The notes under the pieces: generated by a model
What the model saw: the letters and a program-made list of their open reading frames with translations, nothing else
What the model was told of the DNA's origin: nothing
Databases searched by the model: none
Translations under genes and position numbers: made by a program
Source of the DNA: JASFWK01 sp050049355
GTDB lineage: Bacteria > Chloroflexota > Anaerolineae > B4-G1 > DUEL01
Length of the DNA stretch: 22,189 nucleotides
Direction: 5' to 3'
NCBI GenBank assembly: GCA_050049355.1
Contig: JASFWK010000027.1
Span: 1-22,189, forward strand
Shown here: in pieces, positions 13,309 to 21,337 of the stretch
How positions within the stretch are numbered: the first letter of the stretch is position 1
How the letters are laid out: the number at the start of each line of letters is the position of its first letter

Positions 13309-14631
13309 ATGGGTACACTAAGCATTGTGGCGTGGTTCACTGCTACGCTGGTCTTTGTACTGGGACCGATCATCCTCATCCATGAGCTGGGACACTTTCT
13401 GTCTGCCAAGCGCGCCGGTGTCCGTGTGGAGGAGTTCGGTTTGGGTCTCCCGCCGCGCCTGCTGACGTTGGCAGGCGAGCCAGGGATGATGCGGATCGGT
13501 TCCATCGAATTCACAATACCCGGGCGGCTGCGGTTGCCATTCGGACTCGCCAAGGGCGAGCAGGTGGAGGCATTAGCGCGCCAAGAGGAAGACGGCACGT
13601 ACCGGCTGAGGCGCCTGACTCTGCCAGAGGAAGCCTCTGCCACCCCCTCACGCCAAGAAACCCAGGAAGGCGTTCTCTTCCGCGGTGAAGTCACCAACTT
13701 CGAGCCTGGCACTCGGTACACACTGAATGCCCTGCCCTTCGGCGGCTTCGTCAGGATGACAGGTGAAGAGGACCCCTCCGATCCCCGCAGCTTGGCCGCG
13801 CAGCCCAAGCGCCAGCGGCTGGGCGTGCTCCTGGCTGGTCCCTTGCTCAATCTACTGGCTGCCTTCCTACTCTTCGCCGCAACCTACATGGCAGGCCATC
13901 CGGAGAAGTTCCACGCCCGCGTCGAGTACGTGCAACCGGGCACGGCGGCTGCCGCGGCGGGAATCCAGTCGGGGGATATCATCTTCGCCATCGACGGTGT
14001 GCCCATTGAGGACGGCACGGAGCAGATCCAGGAGATCGTGAAGGACGCCGCCGGCGAGACTCTTGCCCTCTACATTGTGCGAGACAAGGAGCCAATTACA
14101 CTTTCGGCCACGCCCCGTCAGGAAGAGGGGCACGGCGTCCTGGGTATTGCCATGAGGGGAGAGTGGCCAGCCTCCTCGGGGGTGGTACACTATCCTCCCC
14201 ACGAGGCCGCCGTTTTCGCCGCCGAGGATATGGTCAGCATCGTTGCCAGGATGATTCAGTTGCCCCGCCTGCTGGCCCAGGGGGATGTCCAACCAGCAGA
14301 GGTACGGCCCACCAGTGCGGTAGGCATCAACGCCATACTCACCTTCACTCTCCAGCAGAGCGTGGAGTGGGGCATTCCCTACCCCGCCCTGTACTCGGCC
14401 GCGCTGGTCAGTCTGGCCCTGGGCGCAACCAACCTCCTTCCTCTGCCAGCCCTCGATGGAGGGCGCGTGCTGTTCGTGTTGATCGAGGCCATTCGCCGAC
14501 GTCGGATCAACCCCGAGATAGAAAGCCGCATCCATTTCGCGGCCATGGTGATCTTGGTGGCGCTGATGCTCTTCATCATGGTTCAGGATGTGGTGAATCC
14601 ACTAATCGATTGGTCCCTACTGAGACGATGA
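13309..14631 (+). CDS. rseP: RseP-type site-2 zinc metalloprotease
   Basis: A 440-residue intramembrane protease of the RseP/M50B family, which cuts transmembrane segments of signalling or signal-peptide substrates. The zinc site HELGH (25-29) lies in the first helix and the third ligand region is NLLPLPALDGGRVLF (375-389, Asp383). The family loop LNALPFGGFVRM is at 139-150, and one PDZ domain spans about 200-270 with the GTAAAAAGIQSGDII segment. Hydrophobic helices lie near 8-28, 172-193, 360-380 and 411-428. Between FGLGLPPRL and YTLNALPFGG sits about 85 residues, far more than the roughly 15-20 of proteobacterial RseP. The ATG at 13309 has GAGG 6 nt upstream. It heads a seven-gene operon and overlaps the next gene by ATGA. 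Confidence 0.93.
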   Translation: MGTLSIVAWFTATLVFVLGPIILIHELGHFLSAKRAGVRVEEFGLGLPPRLLTLAGEPGMMRIGSIEFTIPGRLRLPFGLAKGEQVEALARQEEDGTYRLRRLTLPEEASATPSRQETQEGVLFRGEVTNFEPGTRYTLNALPFGGFVRMTGEEDPSDPRSLAAQPKRQRLGVLLAGPLLNLLAAFLLFAATYMAGHPEKFHARVEYVQPGTAAAAAGIQSGDIIFAIDGVPIEDGTEQIQEIVKDAAGETLALYIVRDKEPITLSATPRQEEGHGVLGIAMRGEWPASSGVVHYPPHEAAVFAAEDMVSIVARMIQLPRLLAQGDVQPAEVRPTSAVGINAILTFTLQQSVEWGIPYPALYSAALVSLALGATNLLPLPALDGGRVLFVLIEAIRRRRINPEIESRIHFAAMVILVALMLFIMVQDVVNPLIDWSLLRR

Positions 14632-15590
14632 ATGCTTCACCGAGAGAAGAGCTAACAGACTTGCTTGCACAAATCCGGAATGGCGCCCTGCCCCGTGACA
14701 CACTTCACGGGCTATCCAGCCTGACCGGAGATGACGCGGAGAAGGTGCGGGAAGTTTGGCCTGAGTTGCCTGTCGAGATCAGACGCGAGATCATCACCGT
14801 TCTTGTAGAGATCTCCGAGTGTGACTTCAAAGTCTACTTTGGAGAGGTCTTCCGCATCGCCCTGGAGGATCCCGATGCAGTAGTGCGGGAGGCGGCGGTA
14901 AAGGGGCTCCAGGAAGAGGAAGACGTCCGACTGATCTCCCTTCTGGCTTCCTACCTTCAGGAGGATCCGTCGCCCGAGGTCCGTGCGGCAGCAGCGATCT
15001 CGCTGGGCCACTACATGCTGCTGGGGGAGTTGGGAGAGATTCAACCCCGGTCCCATCGTCGAGTATACCAGGCATTGATCACAGGATGCACTTCGACGGA
15101 GGAGCGCGCTGAAGTGCGCTGTCGGGCACTTGAATCACTAGCCTACTCGGGAGAGGAAGAGATAGTAGCTCTCATTGACAAGGCCTACCAAGACCCCGAT
15201 GAAAGGATGCAGATCAGCGCAGTGCTCGCCATGGGGCGCAGCGCCGACAAGCAGTGGGCGCCGGTCGTCCTGGGAGAGCTTCTCAGCCCCAACCCGCAGA
15301 TGCGATGCGAAGCTGCTCGTGCCTGCGGCAAACTGGCCCTTGAAGAGGCAATCTCCACCCTGATTGAGCGGGTGGACGACGTGGACACCGAAGTGCAGGA
15401 TGCAGCTATCTGGGCACTGGGACAGATCGGCGGCGAGGAAGCACGCCGCGTGCTCAAGTCGTGTATGCGGGCGGGAAGGGAATCAAAGCGAGAGGCGGCG
15501 CGCGAAGCCCTGCGCGAACTGGAGTTTCTCCACGGTGATCTGAGCGCCATCCTGTTTCCCTTTGACCTCGATGTGGAGGACACAGAGTAG
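14628..15590 (+). CDS. HEAT-repeat (PBS-lyase-like) protein
   Basis: A 320-residue soluble, acidic, all-helical protein. Repeated units of about 30 residues carry the HEAT pattern, for example EDPDAVVREAAVKGLQ (80-95), EDPSPEVRAAAAISLGHY (112-129), DPDERMQISAVLAMG (189-203), PNPQMRCEAARACGKLA (221-237) and DVDTEVQDAAIWALGQIG (251-268). Such repeats act as scaffolds for protein-protein contacts; no catalytic residues are expected. The ATG at 14628 overlaps the rseP stop (ATGA), so the two are probably translationally coupled and made in fixed proportion. That suggests a partnership with the protease, for example as a cytoplasmic adaptor, but this is inference from position alone. Confidence 0.88.
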   Translation: MNASPREELTDLLAQIRNGALPRDTLHGLSSLTGDDAEKVREVWPELPVEIRREIITVLVEISECDFKVYFGEVFRIALEDPDAVVREAAVKGLQEEEDVRLISLLASYLQEDPSPEVRAAAAISLGHYMLLGELGEIQPRSHRRVYQALITGCTSTEERAEVRCRALESLAYSGEEEIVALIDKAYQDPDERMQISAVLAMGRSADKQWAPVVLGELLSPNPQMRCEAARACGKLALEEAISTLIERVDDVDTEVQDAAIWALGQIGGEEARRVLKSCMRAGRESKREAAREALRELEFLHGDLSAILFPFDLDVEDTE

Positions 15591-15604
15591 GAAGGGGATA
15601 CCCC

Positions 15605-16840
15605 GTGAGGGCGCAGCTTCGGTGCACATACTTACTCCTGGTCGCGGCCCTGCTGTGGGCGACAGCAGGGGCCTCCCCTGCCCATGCCCAAGACGCACCA
15701 CCGATCACGGTCTCGAGCTCCTCTGCCCGGTATAGCTTCGGGCAGCAAGCCACATTCAGCATTGAGGCCTCAGCCGCGGCAGAGATAACTGCAGTCTCCC
15801 TCTACGTGAAGCTCCAGGGAGAGACCAACACCGAAGTTCACCCGCTAGCCTTTGAGCCCAGATCCACGATCCAGGCCAGTATCGAGCGGAACCTGCGTCT
15901 CTTCCCTCTTCCCCCGTTCGGCCAGGTCACTTGGTGGTGGGAGATAAGAGACGGCGCAGGCAACGTCCTGGAAACAGAGCCGGCGTCCTTCCAGTACGTG
16001 GACAATCGGTTCGAATGGCACACCGCGTCGGATGAACCTATCTGGGTCCACACCCAGGTGGACGATCCCGTCTACACACAGTCGGCCCTGGACACAGCAA
16101 AGACCGCGCTCGAACAGATCGGGCGGGAACTGGAAGCCCCGTCCCTGGAGCGGGTGGACATCTACCTGTATCTCTCAGAGGATGACATCAAAGCGGCACT
16201 GCAGATGGCGGGTCGGGAATGGGTAGGTGGCCAGGCACGTCCAGAGTTGAGCGTGATCTTGGCCGCGATTCCTCACAACGACGGGTCGCCGACCCGCATG
16301 GAACGTGACATCCCCCATGAACTGACACATCACCTGATCTACCACACTGTCGGTTCTGAGGGATATCAGAATGTGCCTGCATGGCTGGATGAAGGGCTGG
16401 CCACGGCAAACGAACTGCAGCCCGATCCCACCCTTGAGGCCGCCTTAGAGACCGCCCATGCTGAGGGTCGCCTGATCCCGTTGACGGACCTATGTGCTCC
16501 GTCCCCAGCCGACACCGACGTCGCGTTTCTCTTCTACGCCCAGAGCGGCAGCTTGGTCCGCTACATTCGGCATCGCTACGGCAGCACAGGGATACGCTCT
16601 CTGCTGGCAGCCTACGCTGATGGAGCGGGGTGTGAAGGCGGCATCATCCGCGCCCTCGATACAACGCCACAGAGGCTGAACCTGGCCTGGCGCGCTCAGT
16701 TGATCGGCCTTAGTGGCTGGTTGACTTGGCTCACGGAAAACAAGTCATGGCTGTTTCTGTGGGGACTGAGTCTGCTATTGGCACTGCCGATGGCACGGGG
16801 ACTGCGCACCCGGAACAGAGACATAGAGCAGGCCAAGTAG
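15605..16840 (+). CDS. Secreted, membrane-anchored peptidase MA-like zinc protease
   Basis: A 411-residue exported protein. A signal peptide covers residues 1-28 with an AHA-Q cleavage site. A beta-rich domain of about 110 residues follows, with FEWHTASDEPIWVHTQ near 136-151 as its exit. The gluzincin domain carries HELTH (238-242) and a third ligand at Glu263 in WLDEGLATANE, the peptidase MA-like pattern. A C-terminal transmembrane helix (about 384-402) and a basic tail anchor it, leaving the catalytic domain outside. The start is GTG at 15605, with GAAGGGG upstream. It lies 14 bp after the HEAT gene. Its neighbours suggest a role in envelope protein turnover, perhaps as a first-cut protease acting before the site-2 protease; this is unproven. 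Confidence 0.85.
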   Translation: MRAQLRCTYLLLVAALLWATAGASPAHAQDAPPITVSSSSARYSFGQQATFSIEASAAAEITAVSLYVKLQGETNTEVHPLAFEPRSTIQASIERNLRLFPLPPFGQVTWWWEIRDGAGNVLETEPASFQYVDNRFEWHTASDEPIWVHTQVDDPVYTQSALDTAKTALEQIGRELEAPSLERVDIYLYLSEDDIKAALQMAGREWVGGQARPELSVILAAIPHNDGSPTRMERDIPHELTHHLIYHTVGSEGYQNVPAWLDEGLATANELQPDPTLEAALETAHAEGRLIPLTDLCAPSPADTDVAFLFYAQSGSLVRYIRHRYGSTGIRSLLAAYADGAGCEGGIIRALDTTPQRLNLAWRAQLIGLSGWLTWLTENKSWLFLWGLSLLLALPMARGLRTRNRDIEQAK

Positions 16841-17383
16841 ATGAGAATGCGAACGCCACTCCTCGTACTGGACCTGGAAACCCAGCACACCGCTGCCGAG
16901 GTCGGTGGGTGGGATCACATCCGCGACATGCGTCTCGCTGTCGCAGTGACCTACGACCCTGCCGCAGATCTCTACCGGGTCTACAAGGAGAACGACGCCT
17001 CGCATCTCATCTCCGATCTGCGGGCTGCTGAGTTGGTGGTAGGCTACAACCTTCACCGGTTCGATTACGAGGTCCTGCGCGCCTACACGACCGACCCCCT
17101 TGAAGGCCTGCCTACCGTAGACATGCTGCTTGACATCCATCGCGTTCTCGGCTGGCGAGCCAAGCTCGACGACGTGGCGGCCGCAACGCTGGGTGAGCGC
17201 AAGAGCGCCGACGGCCTGGCCGCCGTGCGCTGGTTCCGCGAGGGACAGGTGAAGAAGGTGATCGCCTACTGCAAGCGCGACGTGGAAATCACCTGGCGAG
17301 TGTACGACTTCGGCCGTCAGAATAGGTACGTGGCCGTGTTCGACCGCCGTTGGCGCACCCAGAGGGTGCCGGTCCCATGGTAA
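16841..17383 (+). CDS. DEDD exonuclease-fold (RNase H-like) protein
   Basis: A 180-residue single-domain protein of the ribonuclease H-like 3'-5' exonuclease superfamily, of the YprB / PolB-exonuclease-like type. The three exonuclease motifs are present: Exo I LDLET (10-14, Asp11 and Glu13), Exo II NLHRFDYEVL (70-79, Asp75) and Exo III YCKRDVEI (143-150, Asp147 with Tyr143). All four metal-binding acids appear intact, so nuclease activity on DNA or RNA is plausible. The basic C-terminal tail may bind nucleic acid. The ATG immediately follows the TAG of the protease gene, and the 3' end overlaps the radical SAM gene by 7 nt. Why a nuclease sits in this operon is not obvious. Confidence 0.82.
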   Translation: MRMRTPLLVLDLETQHTAAEVGGWDHIRDMRLAVAVTYDPAADLYRVYKENDASHLISDLRAAELVVGYNLHRFDYEVLRAYTTDPLEGLPTVDMLLDIHRVLGWRAKLDDVAAATLGERKSADGLAAVRWFREGQVKKVIAYCKRDVEITWRVYDFGRQNRYVAVFDRRWRTQRVPVPW

Positions 17384-18327
17384 CAGACGACTTCGAGCCA
17401 GCTTATCTGGATCTGCTGCGCTCCGGCGATCTGAGGCAGCGGGTAGAGACCGCCTACGAGCAGATGCACGAGTGCAACTTGTGCGCTCGAGAGTGCGGTA
17501 TCGACCGCTACGAGAAGGCTGGGCGCTGCCGGACGGGCGTGAAGGCAGTGGTGAGCAGCTTTGGCCCCCACCTGGGTGAAGAGGACCCTCTGCGCGGCCA
17601 GCGAGGCTCAGGCACGATCTTTTTCGGGTGGTGCAACCTGAGGTGCCAGTACTGCCAGAACTACGACATCAGCCAACTGGGTCATGGGGAGGAGAAGGAG
17701 TCACAGGAGATCGCGTCTATGATGCTCTCCCTGCAGGCCCAGGGCTGCCACAACATCAACCTCGTCTCCCCTAGCCACGTTGTGGCCCCCATCTTGGCGA
17801 GCCTACTCATCGCCGCTGAGAGCGGGTTGCGCCTGCCGCTGGTCTACAACACCGGCGGCTACGACTCGATGAGCGCGCTGAAGCTGTTGGAGAGAGTAGT
17901 AGATATCTACATGCCCGACATGAAGTACGCTGATGCGGAGATCGCGCTGCAGTACTCTCGGATCAGGGACTACCCAGCTGCGAACCAAGCCGCGGTCAGG
18001 GAGATGCACCAACAGGTCGGCGACCTCGTGCTCGATGAGCGAGGGATCGCTCTGCGTGGGCTGCTCGTTCGACATCTGGTGCTGCCAGAGGGACTGGCCG
18101 GCACTCCCGAGATCGCTCGCTTCCTGTCCGAACAGGTATCGCCGGATACATACATCAACATTATGGACCAGTATCGACCGTGCTACCGAGCTCACGAGAT
18201 GGCACCGCTGCACCGGCCGATCACGTCCGAGGAATACGGAGAGGCGGTAGAGGCCGCGCGTCAGGCGGGTCTTCATCGCTTCGACCAACGCAGATCACAT
18301 CTGATGCGCATTCTCTGGAGGAGGTGA
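17377..18327 (+). CDS. PflX-like radical SAM protein (COG1313 type)
   Basis: A 316-residue radical S-adenosylmethionine protein. The [4Fe-4S]-SAM site is CNLRCQYC (86-93; Cys86, 90, 93), preceded by GTIFFGW as in pyruvate formate-lyase activase relatives. A second cysteine group near the N-terminus (Cys33, 36, 40 and 51, in CNLCARECG and GRC) is typical of the PflX/COG1313 branch and may hold a metal or extra cluster. The substrate is unknown; no glycyl radical enzyme is in the window. The start is the ATG at 17377, which overlaps the previous stop and has GAGGGTG 9 nt upstream. A TTG 27 nt earlier would add residues without family support. Confidence 0.88.
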   Translation: MVTDDFEPAYLDLLRSGDLRQRVETAYEQMHECNLCARECGIDRYEKAGRCRTGVKAVVSSFGPHLGEEDPLRGQRGSGTIFFGWCNLRCQYCQNYDISQLGHGEEKESQEIASMMLSLQAQGCHNINLVSPSHVVAPILASLLIAAESGLRLPLVYNTGGYDSMSALKLLERVVDIYMPDMKYADAEIALQYSRIRDYPAANQAAVREMHQQVGDLVLDERGIALRGLLVRHLVLPEGLAGTPEIARFLSEQVSPDTYINIMDQYRPCYRAHEMAPLHRPITSEEYGEAVEAARQAGLHRFDQRRSHLMRILWRR

Positions 18328-18333
18328 CCAGGA

Positions 18334-18630
18334 ATGAGTCAAGCACCCAAGGAGGAGGCGCAGCTTCGCGCAGTAGTTGAGGGACGGGTCCAAGGAGTCA
18401 ATTTCCGCTACTACACCGTTCGCACCGCTCGCCGCCTCGGACTGAGCGGATGGGTCGCCAATCGGCTTGACGGAAAGGTGGAGACCATAGCCGAGGGTCC
18501 TAAGCCCAAGTTGGAAGAATTCTTGGCCTACTTGCACGAGGGCCCGCCAGCCGCGCTGGTCACCCGGGTGCAGAGCGAGTGGAAGCCAGCAGCCGGTCAG
18601 TTCGACAGCTTTAGAGTGCGCTACCTATGA
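18334..18630 (+). CDS. acyP: Acylphosphatase
   Basis: A small 98-residue enzyme that hydrolyses the carboxyl-phosphate bond of acyl phosphates such as acetyl phosphate or 1,3-bisphosphoglycerate, in the cytoplasm. The family signature is complete: VEGRVQGVNFRYYT (15-28), with the phosphate-binding loop and catalytic Arg25, and GLSGWVANRLDGKVE (36-50), with catalytic Asn43. Length is standard with a slightly extended N-terminus. The ATG has GGAGGAGGTGA a few bases upstream, overlapping the stop of the radical SAM gene. Its 3' end overlaps the next gene by ATGA. Confidence 0.95.
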   Translation: MSQAPKEEAQLRAVVEGRVQGVNFRYYTVRTARRLGLSGWVANRLDGKVETIAEGPKPKLEEFLAYLHEGPPAALVTRVQSEWKPAAGQFDSFRVRYL

Positions 18631-19841
18631 TCCGCAATCGAGAGGGACTCGCCTGGGCTATACTTATACTATCCTTTGCGCTCTGTCTGGGACTGGCAGT
18701 GGGGTTCCCTCTGGGCGTCCAGTACTTCATCCGCCATGCCCGGGTCGGTCAGCAGGTAGCCCTGGAGCCGCAGCGCGGTACTCCACGCATGCAGCGCGGC
18801 GGTCAGGGGGAAGTCATCGCTCTGGTGGGCGCTGCCAACGATGTTCCCAGGGGCACGGTCATCACGACGGGGTCGACCGACCAAGGAGCACTGACCCTCT
18901 ATGCCCCCGGCGAGGAGCAAGCCACTGTGGCGGTGGCCCAGATCTATGGCGGCACAGCCTTGACCTTTGTCGCAGCCCGCTCTCCCCGCTTCGGCGCCAG
19001 TCCCCTACCCCACGAGGTGATACTAAGAGTCACGGGGGGACGGGTTCGTATCACTGTGGTTCCGGCCCGCGGCCGACCCACCGTAGTGGAACTTCACACA
19101 CCCCACGCGGTCGCCAACCTGAAGGAAGGAAGCTACGAAGCTAGGGTCAGCCCGGCATTCTCCGAGATTGCCGCTCGAGACGGCAGCGCTGAGGTCGTTA
19201 CCAACGGCGGAGAGACAGTGGCGTTGGGACCCTCCCAGCGGACTGTTGCCGAGGCTGGTTCCTCGCCGCTCCAGGTGCTCCCCGCGGAGCGAAACCTGGT
19301 GGACGACGGGAACTTCGACTCCCCTCTTGAACCAGAATGGGACATCTATCATAGGGACGTGCAGCAGGACCCTTCCGGCACGGTCGAGGTGACCACCTTT
19401 GGCGGCCGAACAGCAGCTCACTTCCGCCGCTCTGGTATGGGCCACGTCGAAGTCGGCATCCGACAGGAGATCAGCTACGACGTGCGCGACTTCGCCTCAT
19501 TGGCCCTGCACCTCAACGTGAGAGTCCGAAGCCAGAGCCTGACCGGATGCGGCAGTGTGGGGTCTGAATGTCCCATCATGGTCCGCATTGACTACGAGGA
19601 CGTCCACGGTACCGACCGGGTGTGGTACCACGGATTCTACTCAGTAGAGCCGGGAGAAAGCGATCTCCTCTTCACGTGGCTGGAGCAGGTGCCACCACAG
19701 ACGTGGTATACATTCGATTCTGGTAACCTGGTCCAGCTCTTCGAGGAACCGCCAGCCCTGATCAAGAGACTGGCGATTTATGCCTCCGGTCACTCTTTTG
19801 ATGCACTGGCCACTGAGGTGGAATTGCTGGCGCAGGAGTAA
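18627..19841 (+). CDS. Membrane-anchored FecR-like protein with jelly-roll-like C-terminus
   Basis: A 404-residue protein with a very short cytoplasmic N-terminus (about 8 residues), one transmembrane helix (about 9-32) and a large external part. Residues about 130-210 carry the FecR-type beta pattern, with VVELHTPHAVANLKEGSYEA (153-172), RDGSAEVV and an ALGPSQRTVA strand. From about 221 (ERNLVDDGNFDSPLEPEW) the sequence looks like a carbohydrate-binding-module-type beta sandwich, including two cysteines near 312-318 that could form a disulfide. True FecR anti-sigma regulators have a longer cytoplasmic part; with 8 residues this cannot be a classical anti-sigma factor, and no sigma gene is nearby. 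It is last in the rseP operon and overlaps acyP by ATGA. It may be a site-2 protease substrate or a surface-binding protein. Confidence 0.75.
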   Translation: MIRNREGLAWAILILSFALCLGLAVGFPLGVQYFIRHARVGQQVALEPQRGTPRMQRGGQGEVIALVGAANDVPRGTVITTGSTDQGALTLYAPGEEQATVAVAQIYGGTALTFVAARSPRFGASPLPHEVILRVTGGRVRITVVPARGRPTVVELHTPHAVANLKEGSYEARVSPAFSEIAARDGSAEVVTNGGETVALGPSQRTVAEAGSSPLQVLPAERNLVDDGNFDSPLEPEWDIYHRDVQQDPSGTVEVTTFGGRTAAHFRRSGMGHVEVGIRQEISYDVRDFASLALHLNVRVRSQSLTGCGSVGSECPIMVRIDYEDVHGTDRVWYHGFYSVEPGESDLLFTWLEQVPPQTWYTFDSGNLVQLFEEPPALIKRLAIYASGHSFDALATEVELLAQE

Positions 19842-19859
19842 GAGACAACCGACTGAGTA

Positions 19860-19883
19860 GGAATTGGCCTTCCAGCCAGTTCC
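19860..19883 (+). terminator. Possible 3' hairpin between convergent genes
   Basis: GGAATTGGC, a 6-nt loop and GCCAGTTCC form a 9-bp stem 18 nt after the FecR-like stop. One pair is G-U in the plus-strand RNA but would be a mismatch in the minus-strand RNA, which favours a role for the plus transcript. There is no U-run, so it is at best a weak or factor-assisted terminator. Confidence 0.35.
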
Positions 19884-19903
19884 GCCGGCACCTCGCTGGT
19901 CCG

Positions 19904-21196
19904 TCAGTCCATCTCCTCCAGCTCGCGTCGCAGCTCTTCCGGGGTTGTCACCTCCAGCGGAACATAGCGGGTGCGAGGATAATAGCGCCGGAAGAAGTCC
20001 GCCAGGTCGGAAGGCCAAGCTTCAGGATTCACAGCGATGACTCGCTTGTCCTCCAGCGCACCGATGCCAGCGTCGTCGGCACTGGCCCCAATGGTCCACC
20101 GGTGGCGTTCCCAAGCCCCGCTATCCAGAATCGCGTCGACCCACTCTGGGCCCGCCCCCGGCGGAAGCAGCACATAGGTCCGCGCATATTGCTCCCGGGG
20201 CAGCCCCCAGGCCTCCGTGGGCCCAGGCTGGACAGCCAGGTCTGCCTCCGCGAGCCGCTGATCCCCCTCAGCGACTCCGAAGGTGACATGGTAGGTTCCT
20301 CCCCCACTCGGGACAAAGGTCCAACACCACTGTCCCCCTTCAGAAGGCGGCTCAACCGGCACTTCAGTCACGGGGACTGTCTCTCCAGTGGGATCCGCGA
20401 CTTGGAGGCTGACCTCTTCATAGGCTTTGGTCGAGGTCACTGTGACCTGCACCGTCTCCTCCGCCTGGGGCTTTGCTGGCTCAAAGGCGATCTCCGTCCG
20501 AGGCGGGGAGGTCACGACCTCCAAACGGGCATCGTCCCAGTAGGCATCGTTGTGTTTGAAGGCCCAAAGGGTCCGGGAACGCAAGAATACTGTCACTGTA
20601 TCGCTTTGGGCCACGACCTCAACAGGTGGAACGGGCCGATAGGCGTTGTAGATGTGAGCACCACGCCCCCATACAACAGTGTCAGCAAAGGGGTCAGTGC
20701 CACCAGTCGGATCGATGCCCAGCCGAAAAGTGAAGTTCCTTGCGCCGTCGTCCTCCACCTCGCCCTCTAGGCCAAAGAAGTGATTGTATCCCACCCCCTC
20801 ACCATCGCTCCAGCGAGGATCATCTTCATGGGGGCTATCCTGCCAGTTCGACCAGGCGTGCGCCCAGGCAGTCAGACGCAGCCGTGTTCCAGGCTCGACC
20901 TCTACTTGCTGCAAGAACCCCCCATCGTGCTTGCGGAAGAAGGTGAACAGGAGTATTGATTTCTGGCCAGAGTGTACACGCACTGGGTCGCCGGTCACCC
21001 AGGCGTCGCGCACCTCCGGCTGATCCCACGTGCCAGGGTCATGCCTGAACCAAGTCAACCAATGCGGGGGCGTGAAGATGTTACCGCGCTCCACCTCATG
21101 GGGCTCACCGTCGGAGAGGAAGACCAAACAACGGTGGGATTCCTCCTCCGCCCAGTCAGCCTCGAAGCTGTCGTTTTCCAGTAGGTTACCTGCCAC
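19904..21196 (-). CDS. Large beta-sandwich protein of unknown function
   Basis: A 430-residue protein without recognised catalytic family. The N-terminal part (to about 215) begins AGNLLENDSFEADW and has the aromatic, beta-rich look of a carbohydrate-binding-type domain. A middle part (about 220-310) resembles an Ig-like fold. The C-terminal part, from QYARTYVLLPPGAG through RWTIGASADDAGIGALEDKR to LEVTTPEELRREL, looks like a conserved domain of its own that I associate with Chloroflexota proteins. The start is the GTG at 21196, which has GAGGAGAGGAAGCG before it; a TTG 39 nt upstream lies within a hairpin and is less likely. Oddly, there is no signal peptide despite the extracellular-style domains. 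It opens with the same motif style as the C-terminal domain of the convergent FecR-like protein. Confidence 0.7.
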   Translation of the reverse strand: MAGNLLENDSFEADWAEEESHRCLVFLSDGEPHEVERGNIFTPPHWLTWFRHDPGTWDQPEVRDAWVTGDPVRVHSGQKSILLFTFFRKHDGGFLQQVEVEPGTRLRLTAWAHAWSNWQDSPHEDDPRWSDGEGVGYNHFFGLEGEVEDDGARNFTFRLGIDPTGGTDPFADTVVWGRGAHIYNAYRPVPPVEVVAQSDTVTVFLRSRTLWAFKHNDAYWDDARLEVVTSPPRTEIAFEPAKPQAEETVQVTVTSTKAYEEVSLQVADPTGETVPVTEVPVEPPSEGGQWCWTFVPSGGGTYHVTFGVAEGDQRLAEADLAVQPGPTEAWGLPREQYARTYVLLPPGAGPEWVDAILDSGAWERHRWTIGASADDAGIGALEDKRVIAVNPEAWPSDLADFFRRYYPRTRYVPLEVTTPEELRRELEEMD

Positions 21197-21212
21197 CGCT
21201 TCCTCTCCTCCC

Positions 21213-21230
21213 CGGAGGTGACCTCCTCCG
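21213..21230 (-). promoter_or_regulatory. Hairpin just upstream of the ribosome site
   Basis: In the minus-strand RNA, CGGAGG pairs with CCTCCG (6 bp, perfect) around a 6-nt loop, 16 nt before the GTG of the beta-sandwich gene. The hairpin contains extra GGAGG sequence and lies next to the true ribosome site GGAGGAGAGG, so alternative pairing could hide or expose that site. Read as DNA, GGAGGT-C-ACCTCC is also a possible protein-binding palindrome. Confidence 0.35.
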
Positions 21231-21337
21231 AGCAAGCGATAGTTTGCCCAAAGCCGCGACCGCCGTGCTCGGGAACGATCCTTGGTGTCTCATCGCTTCT
21301 ACGAATTTGGAGCTGCACCTCTCGGAGCAGGGAGCAA

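Noticed and set aside
14163..14627. Upstream extension of the HEAT-repeat protein
   Set aside because: It runs out of frame through rseP and encodes Arg/Pro-rich sequence with no HEAT pattern; the ATG at 14628 overlapping the rseP stop is the natural start.
18627..19841. Classical FecR anti-sigma regulator
   Set aside because: Only about 8 residues precede the membrane helix and no ECF sigma gene is in the window, so anti-sigma function is not supported.
21197..21235. TTG start 39 nt upstream for the beta-sandwich gene
   Set aside because: The region contains a hairpin and the ribosome site itself; the GTG at 21196 has well-spaced GAGGAGAGG.
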